64,000 nt of DNA from Maribacter algarum (ex Zhang et al. 2020) (GCF_005885635.1 NZ_VATY01000001.1:1798001-1862000), one strand, 5' to 3'. Counted from the first letter of the stretch, positions 8,188 to 16,480 are shown. Translations and numbers: made by a program. The notes: generated by a model not told the origin, from the letters alone.

Positions 8188-9303
8188 CTAGTATTTCAAT
8201 TGTTTTTTACATTTTTTCCAAAATCCGAAGAAAGAAGAAAAGTAGCCTTGTACGTCGAACATCCAATCTCGGCTTTCTTCAATACCCTTGTAATTTGTAT
8301 TCAAAGGATGTTCTTTATAACAGATTTCATCCAAATCGTATTCCCGAACCAATTCGTCAAATTCGCCCACATAAACTTGAATGCCTTCGATGTTTTGAGA
8401 CAAGTCAAGCATGAAATCGACACTTTTTTTTGAAATTGGATACTGCTCAAAAATACTGGGTTCTAACAGGAGAATACGATTGGCTTCGGTTTCTTGTTTC
8501 CAGTTAGGGTCTAAATTGTAAAAATTATATATGAAAGTCGAACATTGTGGGTTTACACGAACTGCCGATTTCGATGGTAGGGGAGTGGTAAATTTTTCAA
8601 AAGTAGTCTCACTTAGAATTTCAGGAATTTCCATCTTTGAAAACGCCGAATAATCCACATCTAAGAAGGTGTTTTTTTGTTGCGTATGACAGTATTTATT
8701 AATGTAGTCTTGATTAGCAAGGTATTTCTTATTGCTGTTGGCTCCTGCCACCCATTGCCAACTTAAGGCATTGCTGGCCCAATCACCATCAAGAAGATGG
8801 TAGTACATCCATTGCGCGGGATACTTCCAATGACTTTGCCCCATATTGGTGGTGATTGCTGCAATATACATTCGAACATGATTGTGGAAATAACCGGTTT
8901 GGTAAAACTCTTGAATTGCTTTGTCAATCGCTTCTATGCCCGTTTTGATGCTTACAATGGCGGCAGGTATCTCATGATTGGAAACTGGGGTTTGCGTATT
9001 TTTTAAGTCCGAATTGATAGCGTCCCCCTTGGCAATCCATACTTGTTGCCAATAGTCGCGCCAGGCTAATTCTTGAATAAATTTTTCGAATTGAGCAGGC
9101 CGATAACCACGCTCTAAAACACTTTCTAAAACTTGTTTTGTTGAGATGACTCCACGGGAAATATAAGGAGAAAGATAGGTTACAGCCCCATCTATAAAAT
9201 TTCGTGAGCTACCATATTTTACAGGGTCAATGTTATGGATACGTTGTATTATCTCCTTGTAATCTGTTGGGAATAGCGGCACTTCATTTTCAAACAAAGC
9301 CAT
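8188..9303 (-). CDS. Photolyase-like FAD-binding protein lacking the N-terminal alpha/beta domain
   Basis: The 371-residue protein begins directly in the photolyase FAD-binding helical domain: GAVTYLSPYISRGVIS, FIQELAWRDYWQQVW, TGYFHNHVRMYIAA and LLDGDWASNALSWQWVAG are all hallmark elements. The usual N-terminal antenna-binding domain is missing. After about residue 240 there is an extra part with alternating strands and helices (NRILLLEPSIFEQYP, IQVYVGEFDEL), which could be a Rossmann-like domain. Whether it repairs DNA or acts as a light sensor cannot be told. It lies between TIGR03643 and the flavin reductase with almost no spacing, so it is part of the operon. Confidence 0.8.
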   Translation of the reverse strand: MALFENEVPLFPTDYKEIIQRIHNIDPVKYGSSRNFIDGAVTYLSPYISRGVISTKQVLESVLERGYRPAQFEKFIQELAWRDYWQQVWIAKGDAINSDLKNTQTPVSNHEIPAAIVSIKTGIEAIDKAIQEFYQTGYFHNHVRMYIAAITTNMGQSHWKYPAQWMYYHLLDGDWASNALSWQWVAGANSNKKYLANQDYINKYCHTQQKNTFLDVDYSAFSKMEIPEILSETTFEKFTTPLPSKSAVRVNPQCSTFIYNFYNLDPNWKQETEANRILLLEPSIFEQYPISKKSVDFMLDLSQNIEGIQVYVGEFDELVREYDLDEICYKEHPLNTNYKGIEESRDWMFDVQGYFSSFFGFWKKCKKQLKY

Positions 9304-9304
9304 A

Positions 9305-9586
9305 TCACCGCTTACTTATTTTATTACCTGTTATTTGTCGTTGACGCGAGCATTTAAAACGGTCAATTTCAGGATTCCGTTTTTTCAAATGCTTTTGGCT
9401 TACACCACTATTCACACGTTTTCGCCAGCGATTGAAACTACTGCGTTTCAAATTTGTTCGCATCACTTTGATGACTTCTTTTTCAGGCAATCCGAATTGA
9501 TATTCAATGGCTTCAAAGGCTGTTCTGTCTTCCCAAGCCATTTCGATAATTCTATCCAACTCTCTTTCTGTGAAATCGTGCGCCAT
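9305..9586 (-). CDS. TIGR03643 family protein (DUF2805)
   Basis: The 93-residue basic protein starts FTERELDRIIEMAWEDRT and continues with a helix-turn-helix-like segment (FGLPEKEVIKVMRTNLK) and RWRKRV. These are the features of the TIGR03643/DUF2805 family. The family is repeatedly found beside cryptochromes, photolyases and DUF2256. The HTH-like centre suggests nucleic-acid binding, but no function has been established to my knowledge. It is separated by 1 nt from the photolyase-like gene downstream and from DUF2452 upstream. Confidence 0.85.
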   Translation of the reverse strand: MAHDFTERELDRIIEMAWEDRTAFEAIEYQFGLPEKEVIKVMRTNLKRSSFNRWRKRVNSGVSQKHLKKRNPEIDRFKCSRQRQITGNKISKR

Positions 9587-9587
9587 G

Positions 9588-9995
9588 TTAATCTTTTAGT
9601 TGTTCCCACATTTTATCCGCATTCAATTTGAAAGTTCCTAAGTAGTCAAAATTGCATTCATGAGGGGCAATTACAGATAAGAAAGCCTCTTCATTTTTAT
9701 TGCGATACAAATGGTAGGTATAGCCGATTACAGGTTCGAAATTGAATTTGGCACTGTAGACCAAATTGTTGTATTCAAACTGGTCCATCATGGCGTCGTA
9801 TTCTGCTTTCAGTTCGAGGTATTTCGCGCTAATTTGCTTATTGACCGCATGAATATTTCGATTTTTCCAGGCAACCGTGTCTGTGGTGGTAATAGCCGGA
9901 GCGCCAACATCGGTGGCATACGGTTTTAAGGAGGCAGTATATTGCTGAGTTTCCTCATCAAAGACAACGTTGTCAGGTTTCTTCTTCTTGTTCAT
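9588..9995 (-). CDS. DUF2452 domain protein
   Basis: The 135-residue soluble protein has the DUF2452 layout. It has a basic N-terminus (NKKKKPDNVVFDEET), a central helix (NRNIHAVNKQISAKYLELKAEYDAMM) and a C-terminal stretch rich in aromatics (FNFEPVIGYTYHLYRNKNEEAFLSVIAP) ending with a tryptophan-containing helix. The family is common in Bacteroidota and its function is unknown. It is placed between the glutathione peroxidase gene and TIGR03643 with spacings of 12 and 1 nt, so it is co-transcribed with the photolyase block. Confidence 0.85.
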   Translation of the reverse strand: MNKKKKPDNVVFDEETQQYTASLKPYATDVGAPAITTTDTVAWKNRNIHAVNKQISAKYLELKAEYDAMMDQFEYNNLVYSAKFNFEPVIGYTYHLYRNKNEEAFLSVIAPHECNFDYLGTFKLNADKMWEQLKD

Positions 9996-10007
9996 CGCCT
10001 TCGAACT

Positions 10008-10550
10008 TTAGTTGATATGTTTTGTAATTTTTGAACTGTTGGGTTTGGTTGTCGAATAGAAAAAGTCGACCAATTCCCCTTCGGGATTAACGAGGTACTT
10101 TTGAAAATTCCATTTGACGGAACTATTCTTTTTTCCATTGTATTCCTTCTTAGTTAACCAAGAGTACAATGGATGTTTTTCAGAACCTTTGACCTTCAAT
10201 TTTTCTGTAAGTGGAAAAGTAACACCAAAATTTCGTTCACAAAACGATTGAATATTTTCTGCTTGACCTGGCTCCTGACCTGCAAATTGATTGCATGGAG
10301 AACCAATAACCACTAATTGGTCTTCAAATTGATTTTGAAGTTGTTGAAGGTCTTTGTATTGGGGGGTGAAGCCGCATTTTGAGGCGACATTAACAAATAA
10401 AATATACTTTCCCTTAAAATTGGATAAATCAATAGGTCTTCCATCTAATCCATTGATAACAATAGAATAAATAGAAGACCTATTAGTGAGACTTTCAGTT
10501 TTTTGTGTATTTGAAGATGGGGTAAATTTTAATTTTTCTAAAAACTTCAT
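10008..10550 (-). CDS. Glutathione peroxidase family (Cys-type thiol peroxidase)
   Basis: The 180-residue protein reduces hydroperoxides, probably with thioredoxin rather than glutathione as donor, as is usual for bacterial Cys-type members. The peroxidatic residue is a cysteine in VNVASKCGFTPQY (about residue 59), where animal enzymes have selenocysteine. The partner glutamine and tryptophan are present in FAGQEPG and VKWNFQKYLV. The N-terminus carries about 28 extra residues, polar and without a convincing signal peptide. ATG at 10550 is preferred over the in-frame TTG two codons earlier. It fits the oxidative-stress theme of the operon. Confidence 0.9.
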   Translation of the reverse strand: MKFLEKLKFTPSSNTQKTESLTNRSSIYSIVINGLDGRPIDLSNFKGKYILFVNVASKCGFTPQYKDLQQLQNQFEDQLVVIGSPCNQFAGQEPGQAENIQSFCERNFGVTFPLTEKLKVKGSEKHPLYSWLTKKEYNGKKNSSVKWNFQKYLVNPEGELVDFFYSTTKPNSSKITKHIN

Positions 10551-10586
10551 CTTCAAATTTTAATTACAACGTTTTGAGGAAACCTT

Positions 10587-10808
10587 CTAATTAATAGGAT
10601 TTCCTTTCAAACGTTTCTCAATCTTTTTCTTTTTAACCGTAAGCCTTTTCATGATATCCATCAATTCGACCTCCTTAGTTTCCTTATAAATTTCATTAAT
10701 TTCTAAGATTAAGGCTTTCACTTCTCTTGAATAGGTTACTCTGTCGCTCGTTGTAATTCCAGACATTTTTCTTGCTTCGAATTCAGCAACACGTTCCATT
10801 AAATCCAT
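10587..10808 (-). CDS. Small basic helical protein, unknown function
   Basis: The 73-residue protein is almost entirely helical by composition, with an alternating charged pattern (LILEINEIYKETKEVELMDIMKRLTVKKKKIEKRLKG) that could form a short coiled coil. No cysteine, signal peptide or membrane segment is visible. It lies 36 nt upstream of the glutathione peroxidase gene on the same strand and downstream of the Lacal_2735-type gene, so it may be the start of the photoprotection operon. Small lysine-rich proteins of this kind are common in Flavobacteriaceae, but I do not recognise a named family. Confidence 0.55.
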   Translation of the reverse strand: MDLMERVAEFEARKMSGITTSDRVTYSREVKALILEINEIYKETKEVELMDIMKRLTVKKKKIEKRLKGNPIN

Positions 10809-10866
10809 ATACTAGTTTTCTAAAAATTTTAAATACGCCCTAAATAAAGCTAAAAAATATGGAAAA

Positions 10867-11031
10867 TCATGTGATTTTATCCATTTGTTTTAATACTTCT
10901 TCAGCTTCAAAGACTTTGGTATCACTTAGTTTACGATTTGTCGTCGATAAACTATGTGCCTCTTTCATCAGTTTCTCATACTTCTTTTGAAGAATTTCTT
11001 TTTCTGATTTCTTTTTGAATAGTGTAAACAT
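10867..11031 (-). CDS. Lacal_2735 family small protein
   Basis: The protein from ATG at 11031 has 54 residues (MFTLFKKKSEKEILQKKYE...) and matches the Lacal_2735 family. It has an F-K-K-K-S-E-x-E start, a helix (KYEKLMKEAHSLSTTNRKLSDTK) and an acidic end (EAEEVLKQMDKI). A longer reading frame extends upstream to 11121, but that extension is hydrophobic and lacks family similarity, so the shorter start is chosen. The function is unknown and the family is largely restricted to Flavobacteriia, which helps place the organism. Confidence 0.8.
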   Translation of the reverse strand: MFTLFKKKSEKEILQKKYEKLMKEAHSLSTTNRKLSDTKVFEAEEVLKQMDKIT

Positions 11032-11186
11032 AGTAGTATTTAAGGATGCTATATACGGTTTAAATCCAGTCAGATTATAAAAATACAAAATGTTTAGACT
11101 TTTGTTAAATATCTTAAACAAAATAACAAGACTTTAACGATTTAAGTACAAAAAGTACTTGTCCTGCTAAACCCTTAAATTGAAAA

Positions 11187-11216
11187 GACCCCTTCCAAAA
11201 ATGGAAGAGGTCCTTG
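11187..11216 (-). terminator. Rho-independent terminator of ahcY
   Basis: A 10-bp stem with a 6-nt loop lies 25 nt beyond the ahcY stop. Read on the minus strand the stem (GACCTCTTCC / GGAAGGGGTC) is complete with one G-U pair and is followed by TTTTC. On the plus strand the same position would be a C-A mismatch, so it works best for ahcY. Confidence 0.85.
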
Positions 11217-11236
11217 TATTTCATTTTAAATACCGA

Positions 11237-12553
11237 TTAGTACCTGTAGTACTCTGGCTTAAATGGCCCTTCTACAGTAACTCCGATATAATCGGCTTGA
11301 TCTTTACGTAACTCAGTAAGCTCAGCTCCTAAGCGAGATAAGTGCAATTTGGCTACTTTCTCATCCAAATGCTTAGGTAGCATATATACCTCATTTTTGT
11401 AGTTGTCACTATTTTTCCAAAGTTCGATTTGCGCTAGGGTCTGGTTCGTAAATGAATTACTCATTACAAAACTAGGGTGCCCGGTAGCACAACCTAAGTT
11501 GACCAAACGACCTTCTGCTAATACGATGATATCCTTACCGTCTATTGTATATTTATCAACCTGAGGTTTTATTTCATCTTTGGTACTTCCGTAGTTGTCA
11601 TTCAACCAAGCCATATCGATTTCATTGTCAAAGTGACCGATATTACACACGATTACTTTATCACGCATTGCCTTAAAGTGCTCGCCTTGAATGATGTCTT
11701 TGTTACCTGTAGTAGTGATAACCACGTCAGCATTTCCGACAACATTTTCTAATCTTTTAACTTCAAAACCATCCATACAAGCTTGTAAAGCACATATAGG
11801 GTCGATTTCAGTAACTGTTACGATTGCACCAGCCCCTTTAAAAGAGGCAGCAGTACCTTTACCAACATCACCATAACCTGCAACGACAACTTTTTTCCCA
11901 GCTAACATAGTATCTGTAGCTCTGCGGATTGCATCCACCGCACTTTCGCGACAACCATATTTGTTATCGAATTTTGATTTCGTAACCGAATCATTCACAT
12001 TGATGGCTGGCATCGGAAGAGTTCCATTTTTCACACGCTCGTATAAACGGTGAACGCCAGTTGTAGTTTCTTCTGAAAGCCCTTTAATAGCATTGGTAAG
12101 TGCAGGATATCTATCTAAAACCATATTGGTCAAATCGCCTCCATCATCCAAAATCATATTTAAGGGTTCCCGATTTTCTCCGAAAAATAAAGTTTGTTCA
12201 ATGCACCAATCAAATTCCTCTTCGTTCATGCCCTTCCAAGCGTAAACTGGTATTCCTGCCGCAGCAATTGCTGCTGCTGCATGGTCTTGTGTAGAGAAAA
12301 TATTACATGAACTCCATGTTACATCAGCGCCTAAGGCAACCAAGGTCTCGATCAACACAGCTGTCTGAATGGTCATGTGAAGACATCCGGCAATTCTTGC
12401 TCCTTTGAGTGGTTGTTCAGCTCCATACTCTTCGCGTAATGCCATTAATCCAGGCATTTCGGCTTCAGCCAAATTGATTTCTTTTCGGCCCCAATCCGCA
12501 AGGGATATGTCTTTTACTTTGTAGGGAACGAATGGAATAGTTTCTGCGTTCAT
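11237..12553 (-). CDS. ahcY: Adenosylhomocysteinase
   Basis: The 438-residue cytosolic enzyme hydrolyses S-adenosylhomocysteine to adenosine and homocysteine, clearing the product of SAM-dependent methylation. Visible motifs are [15 protein letters not shown] near the N-terminus, the NAD-binding [29 protein letters not shown], and the hallmark C-terminus KPEYYRY. Length agrees with the family. It is divergent from the phosphopantetheinyl transferase gene and ends in a strong terminator, so it is a single-gene unit. A TACCTTTG box lies about 60 nt upstream of the ATG. Confidence 0.97.
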   Translation of the reverse strand: MNAETIPFVPYKVKDISLADWGRKEINLAEAEMPGLMALREEYGAEQPLKGARIAGCLHMTIQTAVLIETLVALGADVTWSSCNIFSTQDHAAAAIAAAGIPVYAWKGMNEEEFDWCIEQTLFFGENREPLNMILDDGGDLTNMVLDRYPALTNAIKGLSEETTTGVHRLYERVKNGTLPMPAINVNDSVTKSKFDNKYGCRESAVDAIRRATDTMLAGKKVVVAGYGDVGKGTAASFKGAGAIVTVTEIDPICALQACMDGFEVKRLENVVGNADVVITTTGNKDIIQGEHFKAMRDKVIVCNIGHFDNEIDMAWLNDNYGSTKDEIKPQVDKYTIDGKDIIVLAEGRLVNLGCATGHPSFVMSNSFTNQTLAQIELWKNSDNYKNEVYMLPKHLDEKVAKLHLSRLGAELTELRKDQADYIGVTVEGPFKPEYYRY

Positions 12554-12612
12554 AATTCTATTTTATTTTTTACTTTCGTTATATAGCAATTCACTCGCGA
12601 ATATCGCGGCCC

Positions 12613-12620
12613 CAAAGGTA
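12613..12620 (-). promoter_or_regulatory. Bacteroidota -7 box for ahcY
   Basis: On the minus strand this reads TACCTTTG, a match to the Bacteroidota -7 consensus TAnnTTTG, giving a leader of about 50 nt before ahcY. No good TTTG -33 element is seen at the ideal distance. A 5-bp inverted repeat (CGCGA, 3 nt, TCGCG at 12596-12608) sits at the expected transcription start. Confidence 0.45.
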
Positions 12621-12639
12621 CAAAATACCATATTAATAA

Positions 12640-13281
12640 ATGCCTCTTTACAACTCACTAAAGGTCGGTCCGTCGATAAAAGTCTACATTTGGAAGATTG
12701 AGGAATCTGAAAACGAACTTGCCGAAGGCATTGAATTAACACCTCATTGTCAGAATCGTATGTACGGAATGAAATCGGAAATGCATCGCAGGGGTTTTTT
12801 AAGTATTCGGCATTTGATGGCCGAAGCTGGATATGTGGACAAAGACCTCTATTATGACGAAGTGGGAAAACCACATTTAAAAGACGGCAATCATATTTCC
12901 ATAACGCATTCTAATCAATTTACTGGTATTATTGTCAGTGAAACTGATGAGGTTGGTATTGATATTGAAATGCAGCGCGATAAGATTTTACGCATTGCTC
13001 ACAAATTCACTCCAATCGAGGAATATAGAACTATTGCCAATTCAGAGGCCCTTGTTCGGAAACTCACTATTGTATGGGGGTGTAAAGAATCTCTCTATAA
13101 AATTTATGCTGAAAAAGGCTTAAGCTTCATAAATCATATCGATATCAAAGACTTTTCGCTTTCAGATGATACCACAACAGGAGAGGTTTTATACAAAGGA
13201 AAACGTACCAGTTTTGATATTCGATTTCTGGAATTTGAAGGCTTCACTTGTGTCTATGCACTTCGCTTACTTGACAGTTAA
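12640..13281 (+). CDS. 4'-phosphopantetheinyl transferase superfamily protein (Sfp-like)
   Basis: The 213-residue protein carries the motifs of Sfp-type transferases, which move phosphopantetheine from CoA onto carrier-protein serines. ISITHSN is followed by VGIDIEMQRDKI, whose Asp and Glu bind magnesium, and WGCKESLYKIYAEKGLSF supplies the WxxKE(S/A) motif with the catalytic Glu and Lys. The target carrier protein (fatty acid or secondary metabolite) cannot be inferred. It is divergent from ahcY and first in a run of closely spaced plus-strand genes. A reading frame on the opposite strand here (12563-12874) is not coding. Confidence 0.9.
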   Translation: MPLYNSLKVGPSIKVYIWKIEESENELAEGIELTPHCQNRMYGMKSEMHRRGFLSIRHLMAEAGYVDKDLYYDEVGKPHLKDGNHISITHSNQFTGIIVSETDEVGIDIEMQRDKILRIAHKFTPIEEYRTIANSEALVRKLTIVWGCKESLYKIYAEKGLSFINHIDIKDFSLSDDTTTGEVLYKGKRTSFDIRFLEFEGFTCVYALRLLDS

Positions 13282-13310
13282 TAGTTTTTTTACAATCAAC
13301 AAATTAAAAA

Positions 13311-13571
13311 ATGAAAATATCCGTAGAACTTACTTTTTCTCCTTTGCAAGATGACTTTGAGGAGCACATCATTGGTTTTATTAAAAAACTACGGGCATCT
13401 GGACTTACAATTTTAGAAAACCCTTTGAGCACCCAGCTTTTTGGAGAATACGACGAAGTCATGAATGTACTTCAAACAGAGGTGAAAACTGCTTTTGAAT
13501 TAATGGATAAAGGCTTGTTGTTTATGAAAATTGTCAAATCTGACCGAAGCGCCTATGAACCCCATTTTTGA
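13311..13571 (+). CDS. YkoF/MTH1187-like thiamine-binding family protein
   Basis: The 86-residue protein has the ferredoxin-like beta-alpha-beta pattern of the YkoF/MTH1187 thiamine-binding family. It starts with ISVELTFSPLQDDFEEHII, followed by the family hallmark ENPLSTQLFGEYDEVM, in which the P-x-S-T turn and G-E pair are conserved, and ends in VKSDR. Members bind thiamine or related hydroxymethylpyrimidine compounds in Bacillus and archaea. The gene overlaps the downstream PnuC-type transporter by 17 nt, strengthening the case that the transporter carries thiamine or a related cofactor precursor. Binding itself is not proven by sequence. Confidence 0.75.
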   Translation: MKISVELTFSPLQDDFEEHIIGFIKKLRASGLTILENPLSTQLFGEYDEVMNVLQTEVKTAFELMDKGLLFMKIVKSDRSAYEPHF

Positions 13572-14187
13572 TTTTTTTCTCGACGGCTACCGTGATAAAG
13601 AGACCTATGTAATAGTTTTCGAAGCTATTGTTTTGGTTACAGGAATTCTTAGTGTTTGGTATGCAAAGAAAGAAAACATTCTTGTTTATCCCACCGGACT
13701 CATTGCGACCGTAATCACAGTGTATTTGTTTTTTAAAGATGGATTGCTCGGTGATATGATGATGAATTTTTACTGGTCGGCGATGAGTATTTATGGCTGG
13801 TGGAATTGGTCTCGAAAAAGAGATAATGAACCTGTAGTTCAAATTTCAAGAACATCGACACGAGAAAAAGGAATCGGCCTTGGGCTTTTTTTGGCAACCA
13901 TGCTAATCAATTTTGGCGTCTATAAGGTTTTTGGCAACGAAATCGAACCATCAAATTATATTGATATTTTCACTTCTGGAATGTTCTTTACCGCAATGTG
14001 GTATATGGCGCTTAAGAAGATAGAAAACTGGACCTTATGGATAATTGCTGATATTATAACGATTCCACTGTATGCGTATCGCGGATGGGGAATGCTATCA
14101 TTTCAATATGTTATATTTACGATAATAGCGGTACAAGCCTATTTTGCATGGAGAAAAAGTTTAAACAAGAGCCTACAGACATCATAA
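13555..14187 (+). CDS. pnuC: PnuC-family vitamin transporter (nicotinamide riboside or thiamine)
   Basis: The 210-residue membrane protein with about seven hydrophobic segments belongs to the PnuC family of facilitators. Family residues include GILSVWYAKKENILVYPTG, SAMSIYGWWNWSRK with the W-x-W-x-x-W-type signature, and IADIITIPLYAYRG. PnuC proteins take up nicotinamide riboside, and the PnuT branch takes up thiamine; both rely on a cytosolic kinase to trap the substrate. ATG at 13555 is favoured over a TTG at 13531. It overlaps the YkoF-like gene upstream and the kinase gene downstream by 40 nt, indicating a coupled uptake unit. Confidence 0.85.
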   Translation: MNPIFDFFLDGYRDKETYVIVFEAIVLVTGILSVWYAKKENILVYPTGLIATVITVYLFFKDGLLGDMMMNFYWSAMSIYGWWNWSRKRDNEPVVQISRTSTREKGIGLGLFLATMLINFGVYKVFGNEIEPSNYIDIFTSGMFFTAMWYMALKKIENWTLWIIADIITIPLYAYRGWGMLSFQYVIFTIIAVQAYFAWRKSLNKSLQTS

Positions 14188-14711
14188 AAATAGTTTTGTT
14201 CGGTCCTGAATCTACAGGGAAAACTACAATTTCTGAACAATTGGCAAGGCATTACCATACAGTTTGGGTGCCGGAGTATGCCAGAGAATATCTTCAAAAT
14301 AAATGGAACAATGAACGAAAGACTTGTGAGCCGCATGATTTGTTGCCCATAGCAGAGGGACAAATGCGTTTGGAAAATAGCCTGGCTAAAAAGGCAACCG
14401 ATGTCCTGATTTGCGATACCGATTTGTTGGAAACTAAAGTGTATTCAGAGGCATATTATGTAGGTCATTGCGATCCTACTTTAGAGAAGTATGCTCTTCA
14501 GAATACGTATGACTTGTATTTGCTTACTAACATTGACGTGCCCTGGGTCGGTGATGATTTGCGTGATAAGCCTAATGAGCGCGAACGAATGTTCATATAT
14601 TTCAAGGAGACTTTGGAAAAATACAATCGAAATTTTATTACTTTAACCGGAGATAAAAAGACCAGACTAAATACGGCCATAGAACATATTGACAAACTGC
14701 TAAGCAAATGA
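14148..14711 (+). CDS. NadR-like P-loop kinase (AAA family)
   Basis: The 187-residue protein has a Walker A motif in VLFGPESTGKTTISEQLARHY, then VPEYAREYL, and DLYLLTNIDVPWVGDDLRDKP. These are the motifs of the ribosylnicotinamide kinase domain of NadR. The adenylyltransferase domain found in enterobacterial NadR is absent, so this is the stand-alone kinase form common in Bacteroidota. It would phosphorylate the vitamin imported by the overlapping PnuC-family protein. With a YkoF-like partner, the substrate may be thiamine instead of nicotinamide riboside. ATG at 14148 is chosen; an earlier in-frame ATG at 14085 would extend it deep into pnuC. Confidence 0.85.
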   Translation: MEKKFKQEPTDIIKIVLFGPESTGKTTISEQLARHYHTVWVPEYAREYLQNKWNNERKTCEPHDLLPIAEGQMRLENSLAKKATDVLICDTDLLETKVYSEAYYVGHCDPTLEKYALQNTYDLYLLTNIDVPWVGDDLRDKPNERERMFIYFKETLEKYNRNFITLTGDKKTRLNTAIEHIDKLLSK

Positions 14712-16249
14712 GTTTACTTTTAGAAAGTGATTTAGAATATCTTCATTCGAAAGGGATTACAAAAGACAAAATACGAGATCAGTTAGAGACATTTAGAGAA
14801 GGAATTCCCTATGTCAATCTAGAAAAAGCGGCAATTATTGGGGATGGCATTTCAAAATTTTCACCTACGGAAGAAAAGTCCTTAATAACGGAATTCGATA
14901 AGGCAAAAACCGGATTAACTTTATTGAAATTTGTGCCAGCTTCTGGAGCTGCATCACGCATGTTCAAGGCGCTTTTTAATTTTCTTGACGCCTATCATCC
15001 ATCGGAAGAGAAACTAAAAGACTATTTCGAAAGAACGGGTGATAAGGACCTAAAACTGTTTCATGAACAGATGGAATCTTTTCCATTTCTTCTTCCTGTT
15101 ATTGAACGTATAGGGAGTAGTTTTGATTCAGAAGGAGAAGAGCTACATCAATTTGTAAAGGAAATGCTCTCTGAAAAAGGTTTAAACTATGGTTTTTACC
15201 CAAAGGGACTCCTTCCGTTTCATAAACATGTAAGACATACCGCCACTCCATTTGAAGAACATTTGATTGAAGGTTCTGTCTATGCAAAAACCGGTAGTGT
15301 GGCAAAATTACATTTTACGATTTCAGAACAGCATACCGAGCTCTTTAATAAAGAATACGAAACCATTAATACAAGAGTTTCTCAGATGACCAAGACGAGC
15401 TTTGATATTAGTTATTCGTACCAAAAATCTTCTACAGATACGATTGCCGTTAATTTAGACAATACTCTTTTCCGAAATTCGGATGGGTCTCTTCTTTTCA
15501 GACCTGGTGGCCATGGTGCCCTGATTGAAAATTTGAATGAGCAGAATGCCGATATCATTTTTATCAAGAATATTGATAATGTAGTTGTTCCAGAAAATGC
15601 CCAGGTTGTTACCAATAGTAAAAAGGTGCTTGCCGGGTTTTTGATTCGATTGCAGCAAAAAGCTTTTATATATGCAAAACTTTTAGATGAACATAAAGTC
15701 AAAGATGAACAGCTCATTACTATCAAAGAATTTTTGGAGGAAGAGTTAAATGTTCGATTTACTGATTCATACGATTCGTTTAGTCCTGAAGAGCAAGTAA
15801 AAATACTTCAGGATAAAATTAACCGGCCTATCCGTGTTTGTGGAATGGTCAAAAATGAAGGCGAGCCCGGTGGTGGTCCGTTTTGGGTTAAAGATGCGAA
15901 GAATAGGGTCTCTTTGCAGATAGTTGAATCTGCCCAGATGGACGCTTCAAATGAAGATCAAAATGAAATTGTAGCTCAGGCAACTCATTTTAATCCAGTA
16001 GACTTGGTTTGTGGTGTGCGAAATTACAAGGGAGAAAAGTATGACCTTATGAATTTTATAGATCCCAGACAAGGTTTTATAACAGGAAAGACCAAAGATG
16101 GCAAGGAGTTAAAAGCGCTAGAGTTGCCTGGACTATGGAATGGAGCAATGGCCTACTGGAATACTATCTTTGTTGAGGTGCCCTTATTGACATTTAACCC
16201 TGTTAAAACCGTCAATGATTTGCTAAAACCTTCTCACCAAGTAAGATAG
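14708..16249 (+). CDS. DUF4301 family protein
   Basis: The 513-residue protein has the DUF4301 layout. The N-terminal region contains ITEFDKAKTGLTLLKFVPASGAASRMFKALF, resembling a nucleotidyltransferase-like P-loop, and the C-terminal half has RVCGMVKNEGEPGGGPFWVKDAKN and ELPGLWNGAMAYWNTIFVEVP. The family is typical of Bacteroidota and has no established function; a sugar-nucleotidyltransferase-related fold is possible. The ATG overlaps the kinase gene's stop as ATGA, so it is the last gene of the operon starting with the phosphopantetheinyl transferase. A strong terminator follows. Confidence 0.85.
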   Translation: MSLLLESDLEYLHSKGITKDKIRDQLETFREGIPYVNLEKAAIIGDGISKFSPTEEKSLITEFDKAKTGLTLLKFVPASGAASRMFKALFNFLDAYHPSEEKLKDYFERTGDKDLKLFHEQMESFPFLLPVIERIGSSFDSEGEELHQFVKEMLSEKGLNYGFYPKGLLPFHKHVRHTATPFEEHLIEGSVYAKTGSVAKLHFTISEQHTELFNKEYETINTRVSQMTKTSFDISYSYQKSSTDTIAVNLDNTLFRNSDGSLLFRPGGHGALIENLNEQNADIIFIKNIDNVVVPENAQVVTNSKKVLAGFLIRLQQKAFIYAKLLDEHKVKDEQLITIKEFLEEELNVRFTDSYDSFSPEEQVKILQDKINRPIRVCGMVKNEGEPGGGPFWVKDAKNRVSLQIVESAQMDASNEDQNEIVAQATHFNPVDLVCGVRNYKGEKYDLMNFIDPRQGFITGKTKDGKELKALELPGLWNGAMAYWNTIFVEVPLLTFNPVKTVNDLLKPSHQVR

Positions 16250-16279
16250 TTTCTTTAAACTTTGCAGAAGCAAGGATTG

Positions 16280-16320
16280 AACCTAAAAAGTGTGTAATTG
16301 TTACACACTTTTTAGGTTTC
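16280..16320 (+). terminator. Long perfect hairpin after DUF4301
   Basis: An 18-bp perfect inverted repeat (AACCTAAAAAGTGTGTAA with its complement) encloses a 3-nt loop, 31 nt after the DUF4301 stop. The 3' side contains a run of T within the stem and is followed by TC. It closes the 12640-16249 operon. Confidence 0.75.
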
Positions 16321-16414
16321 TTACACACCCCTATACATCATCCAATCGAAATGAAAAATATGTAATTGACTTAAAATCAAATAATTATAATTAAATGAGG
16401 TTACAATTTTGTCA

Positions 16415-16430
16415 TGGCATCATTTTCCCT
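16415..16430 (+). promoter_or_regulatory. Conserved box upstream of first PepSY-like gene (sigma54-like)
   Basis: TGGCAT, 5 nt, TCCCT lies 51 nt before the ATG of the first PepSY-like gene. A related block occurs at a similar distance before the second paralogue. The 5' half resembles the -24 element of sigma54 promoters (TGGCAC), but the -12 half is poor. The call is tentative. Confidence 0.25.
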
Positions 16431-16480
16431 CTATACTAGATAACAAAACAGATACATATTAATTTTTAAAACACATTAAA

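Noticed and set aside
11032-11121. Upstream extension of the Lacal_2735 protein
   Set aside because: The added 30 residues are hydrophobic and unlike the family; the shorter form matches the usual length.
12563-12874. Minus-strand reading frame of 103 codons
   Set aside because: It lies opposite the well-supported phosphopantetheinyl transferase and has no family similarity or start context.
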